DNA of 64,000 nucleotides from Diphasiastrum complanatum. Taxonomy: Eukaryota; Streptophyta; Lycopodiopsida; Lycopodiales; Lycopodiaceae. Of the stretch, positions 10,990 to 20,454 are shown piece after piece; the stretch's first letter is position 1, and each line of letters opens with the position of its first letter. The DNA lies in NCBI GenBank assembly GCA_029204225.1, contig CM055110.1:40179515-40243514 (forward strand), in the 5' to 3' direction. A program made the position numbers and the translations under genes. The notes beneath the pieces are model-generated. The model was not told where the DNA came from. It did not search any database and worked only from the letters and a program-made list of their open reading frames with translations.

Positions 10990-12700
10990 CATGTCTCTAA
11001 ACAAAATAAAAAAATGGAGTCAAGGATTCATTTCAGCTGCTTAGAGGATAAAGCCTATGGCACTCTTCGAAATCTTGATAGTTTAACCTTGTTACAAGGG
11101 CTTTTTGAACTTTCATAAACAAATTTTGCCTGCATTTAAAAAAGTGTAATAGTTACAAATCCTTCAAAATCATTAAAGTCATTTTATTAAAAAAAGTAAT
11201 GAAAACAAATATTTAAATTATAAATATTACCTCTGAAATTCTTTTCTCATTTTTGCTAGGGAGAGTGGACCATCTACATCTCTAGAAAGAACACTTATTA
11301 TTAGCTCTAAAGAGCTAATCTCTTGCATGTTTTTCCACTCTAATATTCTCATTTATGTAGGGATGGACTTCAGAGTTTGAGTTTTTTGTCTTTAAGGGAC
11401 CCTAGATTGGCCTTTTATTTGAAAAGTATCCCACTTGTCAAAAATTTTATCGACAAGGGCCCATACCTAAAATCAAAAAAGGTTTTAACTATTTAATAAG
11501 CAATTCAAGAAATATTAAAATAAAGTTCAAAATTTTAGTCTAATAATTTTTTTTTATGAAGAGGATAACATGAATTTTGATTAGATCATTCCATGACAAG
11601 CATAGCAAGAAAAATTACCTGGCTACTACGGAAAGCAAGTTGAAAAAAATTATCATATTTTGTAAGGCTCTTTGTAGGATTTTTTGAATCAAATGACGGG
11701 CCTATCTCTTGAACACAAAGTGTCTTAAGCTCCATTTGATTTACATCTCCAGCTTTGGAGATTCTCATATATTCTTTGTGAAAAAACTGGATTATTTGTA
11801 TGACAGTCATCTTCATTGGGTAGTCCTAATCAATATTATGATCCCATGTGAGCAATTTTGCTTCTTCCACTGTTAGGCCAACAAATGCAATGGCACTAAC
11901 AGTTCTGAGAATACTCTTGGGATAATTATTTTCGGGCTTGTAAATTGTGTATGCATCCCCAAGAACAAAAAAATGATATGAATCTAAAACAGGAAAAATT
12001 AAAATTTGCAACCGTTGCATTTTGAGGGATCAACCAATACAACAAAAGGGATTTACTATGGCCTATGTATGATCTTTAAATTTTATTTTTGAATTATGTA
12101 CATGTGTCTCATTAGGTTCTCTTACTTCCATTGGTCTATCTCCTATTATTGGGTCTACATGTGGCTTATCACACTGATCTATATTCAAAATTAGAGTTGT
12201 TTCCCTAAATTTTTTTGTTTTATGAATATTTTCTCTTAATTTGGCAATCTTTTAATTTGTCTTGTAGGGGCCGGATGGAAGCACCAGGTAAAGATAATGA
12301 GAGTTCATTTCCATTTTTTTTGTTTTCAACTTAAGAAATGGATTTATGGCGATGTGTAACCATCGTTTTTGGGCGGAACTTGGGTCTGGTGGGAGAAATA
12401 TTGTGTGATCTTTTTTTTTTTTTGAATGAGGGGCAACTACAATGGCCTCAACATTTTCAGTGGTTGGTTTTGTGACTTGAGCAGTGGTAGAAACAGGCTT
12501 GCAAGGTCTCATAGATACAAATTTAGAACTCCGTAATGAATACACCAGATCTTTTCTCTCAGCAATAGCAGCTAGCACCAGTTTTAAGCATTGCTTCATG
12601 CTCTGGACAAAAACAAGAAACAAGTTCAAAGTATAATGAGCAAATGAATTTATATTGGCTATGCTCATCATAGGACTACTCAATTTTAATAAGAGATCTT

Positions 12701-12803
12701 CTATTTGCAAGTTGCTGGGAATTTTATATTTAGTTAAACACTATGCTAAGCATAGAACACTTCTTAATATATATGAGTGACAACATATTTTATGATTATA
12801 TAC
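12701..12803 (-). other. Intron-like gap in copy A with a 15-bp perfect palindrome
   Basis: On the minus strand CTTTG|GTATATAATC looks like a donor and TTGCAAATAG an acceptor, though the flanking frames do not join cleanly. CTATGCTAAGCATAG at 12741-12755 is a perfect palindrome. The corresponding gap in copy B has CTATGCTTAGCATAG at 24645-24659, so the palindrome's position inside the gene is conserved between copies. Confidence 0.5.
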
Positions 12804-13409
12804 CAAAGTCACAACAAGTTTATCAAAGTAAGTTTTGATGACATCATCTTGGCAGAGTCGAATCTTAATCATAGTCTCGTTCAAAATGAAAATAGGATGA
12901 GACTTATCCGTCTCCTTTACAAAGCCATTTACAAAACCCTCTTCCTCATCCTCATCTGGTTGATTAGCAAGCAATTTTCCTTGAATATGAAATTGTGAAT
13001 CCCCCCTGCTAGGCTTCTCAAAGAGCTTTGTGTTGTTAACTCCTCTAGTGAAGTAGTACATAAATTTTTTCTTGTTTTTCAAAGAGATATCTTGAGGTTT
13101 ACCCAAAATTTGAAAGAAATCCTCGACATTTTGAAGATTAGCACAAAGAAGAGACAATCTGTGGAGAGGAAGATTCTTTAGTAAAATTTCAAACATTACC
13201 TTATTAAAAATACTAAAAACTTAAAAAAGATAAGCAGTTTTTACTAAAAATTATAAATAAAGTAGGCAATTTCTGTTAAATTTAATTAAAAATTCACATG
13301 ATTTACGAGAAATTGAGACCTTGGAAAAGCACATATTTTTGCTAAAATGTCTCACAATTTTTACTTTTAAAAACCTGAGGCTTGCAACAAGGGAGGAATA
13401 CGAGTTCTG

Positions 13410-13428
13410 ACCTATGCTGAGCATAGGT
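13410..13428. repeat. ATGCTGAGCAT palindrome upstream of copy A
   Basis: ACCTATGCTGAGCATAGGT is a 19-bp dyad, odd only at the central base. It lies about 200 bp upstream (minus sense) of the first exon-like piece of copy A, as the arrays do for the other copies. Confidence 0.7.
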
Positions 13429-13484
13429 TGCCTCTCCGGTCCTCTTCGACCTCGTCCTCCTCTTCAGGTACATGCTCTGCATAG

Positions 13485-13802
13485 TTAGAACATTGTTCTT
13501 TTGAACAAGTTGAATCACCGAGTGATGATTCAAAAGCTTCAATTCACTCGGTTACTGATTCTAGTAAATCAACAGATTCGCGTAAGTTTGTTGATCCTCG
13601 ATGTTCAAGCTTTTCACATGTTCGTAGGAGACCTTTTGAAAGTGATGTTCATCGTGTTAAATCTAAAAGGGCTATAAAGCTTTTTCCTTGGGTTTCAGCC
13701 TTAGATGCACTCAGTGACATGGTCCAGGGAGTGCTCCAGATGTTAAAAAAAAAGAAGAGAGGAGAAGTAAGCATGTTAAAAATAAGTGGATGGGAGAAGT
13801 AA
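13485..13802 (+). CDS. Open frame of unknown function, probably an exon remnant
   Basis: A 105-codon frame without an ATG near its start. It is rich in Ser, Asp, Lys and Arg (DSSKSTDSRKFVDPRC, HVRRRPFESDVHRVKSKR, LFPWVSALDALSDMVQG). Codon use looks coding-like, and it lies divergently beside copy A, where copy B has its DUF7869-like neighbour. I do not recognise it and see no similarity to the N-terminus of the 26402 frame. It may be a fragment of a host gene or of the same element. Confidence 0.3.
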   Translation, partial: LEHCSFEQVESPSDDSKASIHSVTDSSKSTDSRKFVDPRCSSFSHVRRRPFESDVHRVKSKRAIKLFPWVSALDALSDMVQGVLQMLKKKKRGEVSMLKISGWEK

Positions 13803-14749
13803 GTATATAGGGTTGGGTAGAGTTTACAATAGCTTCAAATAAGTGTCTCTAGCAGGCATAACATGATAGGCCATCAACAATAAATAGTTACGAGTTTGCA
13901 CCCAGGCCCCATACGAAGCCTAAATTTAAAGCACCTGAAGCCCTCACAGTCCAGCTGCCAGCAGCAGCGAGCAAGGAAGGCAATGCGCACTGTCGTCTAA
14001 TTGCAGTGTACACCGTCACGCCTTCTTCTTGTATATGCGTGTCTCTCTTGTGTGAGTTCAGTCAGAAGATGAATGCACATTGCATCATCAGTGCCAGCTA
14101 GAGAACAACGTCCGGAGTAGACAGAAAGCAGTGAGAACAATTTTACAGCTACTGGATTTACACCAGCCTGCTGGATTTACACAATCATGTCTTTTCTGCA
14201 CTCTAACAATGTGGTTGGAATTAAGCCCGTATCAACATAATGGATGGCTCACGGGGCACGGCCTGTTGCAGCTGATTCCTTGAGTGAAAGAATAATTGCC
14301 TGCGCTGAGTCTTGTGTAAGGTTTAAACATGAAATGCTGTAGCCAGTTATTGATTTAAATGGTGGACATTCCTCTCTCTGTAATTTATGTAGAGGTCACT
14401 GGGTTGAGTAATTCTCAAGAATAGTCAGCAGGACTGAAGCCAAGCCGGTGACGTTTGTCTCTCCAAGATATATCAAGTAAATTTATTTAGTAGGTAAATT
14501 CAATTTTGCAAGATTTTCTGAGTTACGCAAGCTGAAGTTGTATCTCGTCGATGACCTTAATTTTCATACTGAACCGTGGAGCCAGCAATTGTAAGTATAG
14601 CTTCCTCTTTCAGCGCCATTGTAGTAAAACTTTGGTGTAAGATGCGGACGAGATGAGGTTTAAACCTAAAAGTTGCAAGCTTGGCTGGATGCATGATATG
14701 TTTTCGTAGACGTGCATAATCTGCTAGCTCTGCGTTTGTCGTGAAGTGG
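13803..14749. other. Intergenic region upstream of the pectin methylesterase
   Basis: No gene is supported. The region probably contains the pectin methylesterase promoter and 5' UTR. The open frame at 14080-14283 has no recognisable content. I could not assign a TATA box with confidence. Confidence 0.4.
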
Positions 14750-14775
14750 GGAGAGAGAGAGAGAGAGAGAGAGAG
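14750..14775 (+). repeat. (GA)n microsatellite abutting the pectin methylesterase start codon
   Basis: About 13 GA repeats end exactly at the ATG (14776). Upstream of it the frame has only a GTG, which is not a plant start, so the ATG after the repeat is the likely start. GA repeats in 5' leaders are known binding sites for plant BBR/BPC factors; whether this one is used is unknown. Confidence 0.8.
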
Positions 14776-16616
14776 ATGCGTCCGAAAGGGAGTTTTTGTG
14801 TTCTGGCCATTGCCAAAGCAACCATTCTGGGCTACTTAGTCAGCAGTTCTAAACAGCACGAGGTCGAGCAGAAATTAGTCACGCCCGCAACGCCCGCAGA
14901 TTTCAAGGCATCCCTTGCTCAATTGGACAAAGAGTTCATGACATGGATCCACGGGTTTAAACATTCAAAACGTTTGGTGTTTAACACAGCTGCGATTAAA
15001 TTGAGACCATGTAAGGTTATCACAGTTGATAAGAGAGGTGGATTTGGAACAGTACGAACAGTTCAGGCAGCTGTTGATGAAGTCATGGATTTCAATTTCC
15101 AACCTGTTATTATAGTGATCCATGCTGGTATTTACAGGTCTGTAACGGCCCTTGACTATACGTCAGCTTACTGAATCACGATTCACCCCTTTAAGCACTT
15201 GTAGCTCAAACGGATTCAGATTCAAGAGCATCTTTCAAGTTCACTTTACTTTTTGCATGAGATGGATTTTTGTACCCTGCTCCTAACAGAAGACCTTTAT
15301 TATTTGAATCTCAGGGAAAAGGTTGTTGTTCCAAGATTTAAGCCCTTTATCACCTTTCAAGGTGAGGGAAGTCAAAATACCATAATTGAATGGGACGACA
15401 CTGCCAGCAAGCTTGGTCCTGGAGGTCAACCATTAGGCACTTATAACAGCGCTACAGTTGCTATCAACCCCCCATATTTCATTGCAAAGAACATAACCTT
15501 CAGCGTAGGTGGTATTGCTGTTGTAATCATCTACATAAAGTTTAAACACATACATCTAGCTTCAAGGAATTAGTTTTACCTGAGCTGAAATGTCACTTTA
15601 CTTCCTCGAAAATGTAGAAAGAAAGGACAAGCTTGATGCAAACGGTAGCAGATCGTCTTCTGTTGTCAGTTAGTTATTAATCGTAAACCTCTTATAGCTC
15701 TAGTACGTGATATGTATGTGTATGAAAATTCCTAACGTTTTCTCTTTTGACAGAACAATGCCCCAGCACCACCACCAGGAGCTGAAGGACAACAAGCTGT
15801 CGCGCTAAGAATATCAGGCGATACAGCAGCATTTTACGGTTGTCAATTCTTGGGCGCTCAAGACACCCTCTACGATCATCAAGGCCGTCATTTCTTTAGG
15901 GACTGCTATGTCGAGGGCTCCGTGGATTTCATCTTCGGAGATGGCTTATCCATGTACTATGTATGTCTTTGCATCCTTTCATGATCTGATTGATTCTTTG
16001 AATCTTTGTCTTCCTGTAGCTACTCTATGCTTGATGATCCGTATAAATTGTGGTCCTTTAAATCACCTTATTTTCTGCAGAACTGCCAGCTGCATACAAT
16101 CTCCAAGACAATTTATGGAGCAATTACAGCACAGCAACGCAGCGGTTTGCTTGATGATACTGGATTCTCATTCGTAAACTGCCAAGTAACAGGATCTGGA
16201 GCGCTCTATTTGGGGCGTGCCTGGGGAACATTCTCAAGAGTTGTCTATGCCTACACCTACATGGATCCGATCATCATACCTGAAGGATGGTACAACTGGG
16301 GCGATCCAGCTCGGGAGCAGTAAGCCTCTCTTCTACTTCAGAGTTTGGCTCATACATCTCCATAATACTCAAGACACTTATCAGTAAGCGTTGAAGGAAT
16401 TAGTGTGTTGTGTTTAAGACAACACGACTATAACTGCTGAAGAAACCTGATCATCTGCTGTATTGCAGGAGTGTGTTCTACGGGCAATACAATTGCTACG
16501 GCCCAGGAGCCAATTATAAAGGGCGTGCTGCCTGGGCTCGAGATCTCACAAGCCTGGAAGCTCAGCCTTTTCTGACGCTAAGCTTCATTGATGGTGAACA
16601 GTGGCTTCAATATTAA
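14776..16616 (+). CDS. Pectin methylesterase (pectinesterase, CE8), five exons
   Basis: Exons 14776-15137, 15315-15504, 15754-15960, 16081-16319 and 16469-16616 have GT-AG introns and join in frame to 1146 nt (381 aa). The enzyme demethylesterifies homogalacturonan in the cell wall. Family motifs are all present: GIYREKV (118-124), QAV (Q198), QDTLY (Q220, D221), DFIFG (D242) and LGRAW (R299). LGRAW replaces the commoner LGRPW, as in some plant subfamilies. The N-terminus has a short hydrophobic stretch ([16 protein letters not shown]) that could be a signal peptide or anchor. There is no pectinesterase-inhibitor pro-region, so it is the short type. The C-terminus ([32 protein letters not shown]) is intact. 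It looks functional and lies in a transposon-rich block, 0.9 kb upstream of element II. Confidence 0.92.
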
Positions 16617-16873
16617 TTCCCAGCACCAGCTACAGCTTACAATGCCTTACATCCTTTTCCCTCCAACAACCTTCCCTTATAAATAATCCATGTGCTTTTG
16701 TGATCTACAACAGAGCAATTGCACTATAGGTGCACCCCCGATCCCCATTTCGTAGTATGTCCTCTGTAATCTAAAACATTGCAATGTGGCTAATGCCATA
16801 GCACAAGACAAGGTACACGTCACAAAATAGAGCAAAGATCTCTCGATCGAGAGCAAAGATCTCTCGATCTCGA

Positions 16874-16913
<40 letters not shown>

Positions 16914-17141
16914 AATTCAAGCTTGTGTGACGACTTCTTATGCTATGGGTACCTTATCAAGCCACTTTCATTGTGTGTTTTGGGCTCACTACATATTTGT
17001 TGTGCTACCTATTTTTTAATATTTTTATTAATTTCATTAATCCATGTGTACTATGTGAGATTCGGAATAATTTTTGACATGGATATCCATCACTCCAATG
17101 TATGTGATTATTAGTTATGCCTCGTCATTTCGGACTTGGAT
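16617..17141. other. 3' flank of the pectin methylesterase with a TC/AC microsatellite
   Basis: No gene. A short duplication (GAGCAAAGATCTCTCGAT twice, near 16831 and 16850) leads into (TC)n then (AC)n at about 16869-16914. A polyadenylation site is probably nearby, but no single signal stands out. Confidence 0.5.
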
Positions 17142-17215
17142 CTCAACGGGGTTGGCTCAGTTGGTTGGCTTGGCATCCAAAGTTTCTTTGGTCCCAGGTT
17201 CGAGCCTCCCCTTGG
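17142..17215 (+). repeat. tRNA-related (SINE head-like) sequence
   Basis: TGGCTCAGTTGG (17153-17164) matches the pol III A box and GGTTCGAGCC (17197-17206) the B box, with tRNA-like spacing. The 5' GGGG and 3' CCCC could pair, but the acceptor and D stems do not fold as a real tRNA, so a tRNA-derived SINE head or tRNA relic is more likely. The downstream body is unclear. Confidence 0.4.
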
Positions 17216-17501
17216 AAACCAAGAAGCATTTCGGACTTGGTCGGTAAAGTAATTAATAATCATATGAGGGCCCAAACCTATATTTGGGCATAGGAGCTCT
17301 TGCATGGTGTTTGACTGCTATAATGCAAAAATAGTAAGTCAACTCATACTTGAAGTTGCATGGGGATCCTAAGCGGAATATTCTTTCCTCTTGGGAGAGA
17401 ATATAATATACTAGTGGAAACTTGCCTATCTTTCTATTGGATTTTATGATCCTTGAAGCCAGGATCCTTCGACATGTTTTGGGATGTCAGAATCCGACGT
17501 C

Positions 17502-17506
17502 TATTG
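17502..17506. other. Target site duplication, left of element II (TATTG)
   Basis: TATTG precedes the first LTR and recurs at 21157-21161 directly after the second. Five bases is the normal copia duplication. Confidence 0.9.
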
Positions 17507-18208
17507 TGTGAAGAATTGCCAAAAATTGGCAAATCTAGCTTGATAAAAAAACCATGTAGAATAGTGTAAATTGTGTACACAAGTGGGTCCCACACATGTG
17601 AGGCCATGATGCCACATGGGAAACTCATCCTAATGTAGGTTAGGTCAAGTCAAGAGAGTTGGTCATGTCTATTTGGTGGTCATCCCTACTTTATAGGACC
17701 TACACCTAAGTTTAAGGTGAAAATTTGACCAACTAGCTACCTACCAAGCATAACTCTAGGAAATAGACTAGGGTTTCATTTTAGGTCAAGGAGAGTGAGT
17801 TAACTTCCTTATTACATGCTGGAAATCCACCTAACTTCAAGAAGGAAGTCGAATTTGCTATGTATTCCCTCTCTCCATAGTGAGCAGATAGAAAATTTTT
17901 CGAGCTCATTGGCAATATCAAGCTAGTTCACTATGTACATTGAGTTTTTGTGATCCAAATGAAACCAAATCAATTTCTACTTGTTTCTCAGGTTGAAGGC
18001 CGTACTACAGCCTGTAGTACACACGTGTGGGCTCGGATTTCAATGTTTATCAATGCTTTTGATTGTTAATGCTTGTTGTTTGTCAAATTGCCAATCTAGA
18101 TCACCTTTTTTGTGTCTAGTTTTTTGATAGATTGTTAAGCAAGCATCCAATCACTCTTGTGGATCTTTTGTAGATCCATTTATGGTCCTAAAGTATAGTA
18201 CTTTCACA
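17507..18208 (+). repeat. 5' LTR of element II
   Basis: It starts TGTGAAGAATTGCC and ends TTTCACA. It contains CACACATGTG at 17591-17600 and CACACGTGTG at 18020-18029, each beside a short GTAC/CCGTACT context that also occurs in element I. Confidence 0.93.
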
Positions 18209-18221
18209 TGGTATCAGAGCC
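18209..18221 (+). other. Primer binding site, element II
   Basis: TGGTATCAGAGCC, complementary to the 3' end of initiator tRNA-Met, abuts the LTR and is followed by the same AAGTACAAGAG as in element I. Confidence 0.9.
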
Positions 18222-18400
18222 AAGTACAAGAGCATAAGCCATTGATCTAATGCAAATCCATTTTTAGCGAGTTTTGGTGCTAAAAACTAGTATTGAGAGG
18301 GCAAGCTAGAATCTTGATTTTGGTGAGGAGATTTGATCCCAAACTTGGTAGGGGTCCAAATCCGTACTGTCTACATGTGTGGGCATCTCTGAACCTGCAT

Positions 18401-18682
18401 TTAATGCATGGTACTAGAGTTCTTATGCTTAGAAATCAAATTTTGCAAAGCATGAGGAGAATTGAGGAGAGTGCACAGGATTATGTATTCAGAATCAAGT
18501 CTCTAAATAGGGAGTTGGCTTCCATTGGAGAGAAGATTCATGATGGAGAGCTTGTACAAATTATCCTTAATGGTCTAGGAGATGACTTTGCAAATTTGGT
18601 CCAAAGTTTTGCCATCCAAGACACTTTGCCAACTATAGAAAAACTTCACAGTGTAGGATGCGCCATGCAAAATCTAGGATGA
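18401..18682 (+). pseudogene. Truncated gag (capsid, UBN2-type) of element II
   Basis: From about 18401 the translation (TRVLMLRNQIL, ESAQDYVFRIKSLNREL, DGELVQIILNGL, NLVQSFAIQ) aligns with residues about 104-185 of the element III gag. The leader and gag N-terminus are deleted, and no convincing ATG precedes it. The frame ends at 18682 while the nucleocapsid continues in another frame from about 18658, a 25-base overlap. That may be a simple frameshift mutation or a frame change used in expression. Confidence 0.7.
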
Positions 18683-19620
18683 GTTCCTTGTCTTTGCAGG
18701 ATGATGATGAGAAAGCCAATTTCTCATTCAAGGGCAAAAAGAAGACCAATGGAAAGAAGAAGCATCCAAAGGAGGCCAAAGAAGAGGATGATGCATCAAG
18801 CTCAAAGGACAAGTCAAAGCAAAAATGCTTCTTTTGTGGAAAGAAGGGGCATTATGCATCTAAATGCTACAAGAGGCTAAGAGCACAAGTGGAGGAGGAC
18901 AAACAAGGAAACCTTGCAAAGGAGGAGGAGGAGGATGAAGTAGATGTATTCTTGATGGCATCTACATCCTCACCGACAATCAATAGCAATTCAAGAGACA
19001 ATTGGTGGATCGACAGTGGGGCTAGCTCTCACATGTCTTGTGAAAAGGACTTTTTCTCAACCTTACACTCTTTCAATGCTGCTAAAAAGTTTGTCTTTAC
19101 TGCAAATGATGAAGAGTGTAGGATAGATGGTGTTGGCACCATCTCTTTGTGTCTAGAATCCTCAAAATGCATGGATCTAAAAAATGTCCTTTATGTACCA
19201 TCAATCACCAAGAATATGCTTAGTGTTGGTTTACTCTTAGAAAGTGGTTTGGATGTCCACTTTAAGCATGGTGTTTGTTTCATCTTGAAGAATGGTGTTT
19301 GCATTGCAAAGGGATTTAAGAATGGAAGATTGTTTAAGTTGGAAGCTAGTGTTGCTTTTGAAAGAATGAGCTTGGCAAATGAGGAGATCACTCAAAAGGA
19401 GATCTTGACAAAGTGTGATCTTGCTTGCATTGAGGAGGACCATCAAAAGGAGGAAGATATTGAGGATCACCCTCAAAGCATGAGAGTTCCAAGGGAGTCC
19501 TCAATGACAATGTCCGAGTCATCAAATTGCATGCAAATTGTCCATTCAAGTGTGCATCTTGCAAGGGTGGTGAGCATTGGAGAGTCTACTATCTTTGAAT
19601 ACTTTGTTGGAAAGTATTAG
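18658..19620 (+). CDS. Nucleocapsid-protease remnant of element II
   Basis: A 320-residue frame. A Lys/Asp-rich linker leads to a CCHC knuckle, CFFCGKKGHYASKC (about residue 60), then WWIDSGASSHM with the aspartic protease catalytic Asp at residue 119. It continues with the conserved VLYVPSITKNMLSV and GRLFKLEA of the copia GAG-pre region. After about residue 235 it loses similarity to integrase. The protease motif is intact, so it might still be active; the rest of pol is missing. Confidence 0.75.
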   Translation: MRHAKSRMSSLSLQDDDEKANFSFKGKKKTNGKKKHPKEAKEEDDASSSKDKSKQKCFFCGKKGHYASKCYKRLRAQVEEDKQGNLAKEEEEDEVDVFLMASTSSPTINSNSRDNWWIDSGASSHMSCEKDFFSTLHSFNAAKKFVFTANDEECRIDGVGTISLCLESSKCMDLKNVLYVPSITKNMLSVGLLLESGLDVHFKHGVCFILKNGVCIAKGFKNGRLFKLEASVAFERMSLANEEITQKEILTKCDLACIEEDHQKEEDIEDHPQSMRVPRESSMTMSESSNCMQIVHSSVHLARVVSIGESTIFEYFVGKY

Positions 19621-19702
19621 TAGACATGAGGTGACTTGTTTCTTACCATTGAGATCCATGGTGTTTATTACTTCGTATGACAAGACAATGAAATGAGATT
19701 CT

Positions 19703-20398
19703 TTGAAATCTACATTTGTTGTTGATAAAGCAATTTCATTGGATAACTATTTTTGTAATAGTTTGAATAGAGTCATAAAAGATGAAACATCATTTGCTTT
19801 GGAAATCTTTGTGTCCACATGCTTTGTGCATGATCATTCCAATGTAAGGACCAAAGATTATCCTATTTCAATGATAGGAATAATGGTAGTGTTTTGCTCT
19901 TCAAGTAGAGATTGTAGAATCTACTTGTTTTCAACCAAAGAATTTGTCAATGGTGGAAATGTGATCTTTCAAGAGTGGAAGATTTGTAAACTTGAAGAAG
20001 CACCTTTGGATCAACACATTATTCAATTCATTGATGTTTTGGAGTCAAGTCAAGTGGAGGATCAAGCTCAAGACCCGAGGACTCCAAGAAAAATCTTGAG
20101 TATCAAGATGGAGCCATCTAGGCTCATCATATGGATTAAGCAAGACAAGTTGTCTTTGTCAACATTATTTATGCGCTTAATATTTTCAGTGATGTATCTT
20201 CAAGTGCACAAAATGCCTTGGAATCCATGGCTTGGCATGATGTTTAGTTTTGAAGTGTGCTACATGTATATAGACACATTTATGGAACATCTTGTAAGGG
20301 ATCCTCTAAGAGGTGGTGAAAGATCCTTCATGGACATCATTCTCTATTGGAGTCTCAAAAGTTCCTTGTTTGTAGCTGGATTTTTTAGACACTTCTAA
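19703..20398 (+). pseudogene. Integrase C-terminal remnant of element II
   Basis: A 231-codon open frame. Its first half aligns by eye with the element III integrase C-terminus: NYFCN with NYLCN, IFVSTCFVHDHSNVRTK with IFGCTCFVNITLDDRTK, and STKEFVNGGNVIFQE with STKKVVISRDVIFHE. The upstream DDE catalytic core is absent, and the frame then ends without RT. The last 100 residues are unrecognised. This shows element II arose by internal loss from an autonomous copia. Confidence 0.6.
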
Positions 20399-20446
20399 AA
20401 GCTTTCATTCATCTATCAAGAGAGTTGTAAATAGATCAAGCTAAAT

Positions 20447-20454
20447 TTGAGGAG
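20447..20454 (+). other. Polypurine tract, element II
   Basis: TGAGGAG-type purine run directly before the 3' LTR, matching element I. Confidence 0.65.

Larger units (their letters stand above)
9669..13196 (-). pseudogene. ParB-like/amino-methyltransferase gene, copy A (decayed, intron-containing)
   Basis: Read on the minus strand in pieces. About 12804-13196 and 12252-12700 give an N-terminal part I do not recognise (FMYYFTRGV, LANQPDEDEEE). About 11586-12020 gives VLDSYHFFVLGDAY ... VGLTVEEAKLLTWDHN, which resembles a ParB/sulfiredoxin-type fold. Near 10560-10720, VEKGDCRE ... LCIADIPYGLP gives catalytic motif IV (ADPPYG type), followed by WRVVIFHSSW. About 10240-10330 gives KNLRGAQLCNKIEYIIIGYY. 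Near 9960-10120, PYQKPQQLINH and LNLFSGSGTTSA give motif I. The order IV then I is that of beta-class N6-A/N4-C DNA methyltransferases. Stops follow ADIPYGLPN and interrupt the KGKH region, so this copy is dead. GT...AG introns are visible, for example 10884-10989. The family could modify DNA or carry a derived function. Confidence 0.65.

Noticed and set aside
14746-14775. An earlier pectin methylesterase start within the GA repeat
   Set aside because: The upstream in-frame codon is GTG, not ATG; the ATG at 14776 is the first usable start.
17142-17215. A functional tRNA gene
   Set aside because: A and B boxes are present but acceptor and D stems do not pair as a tRNA; kept only as tRNA-related.
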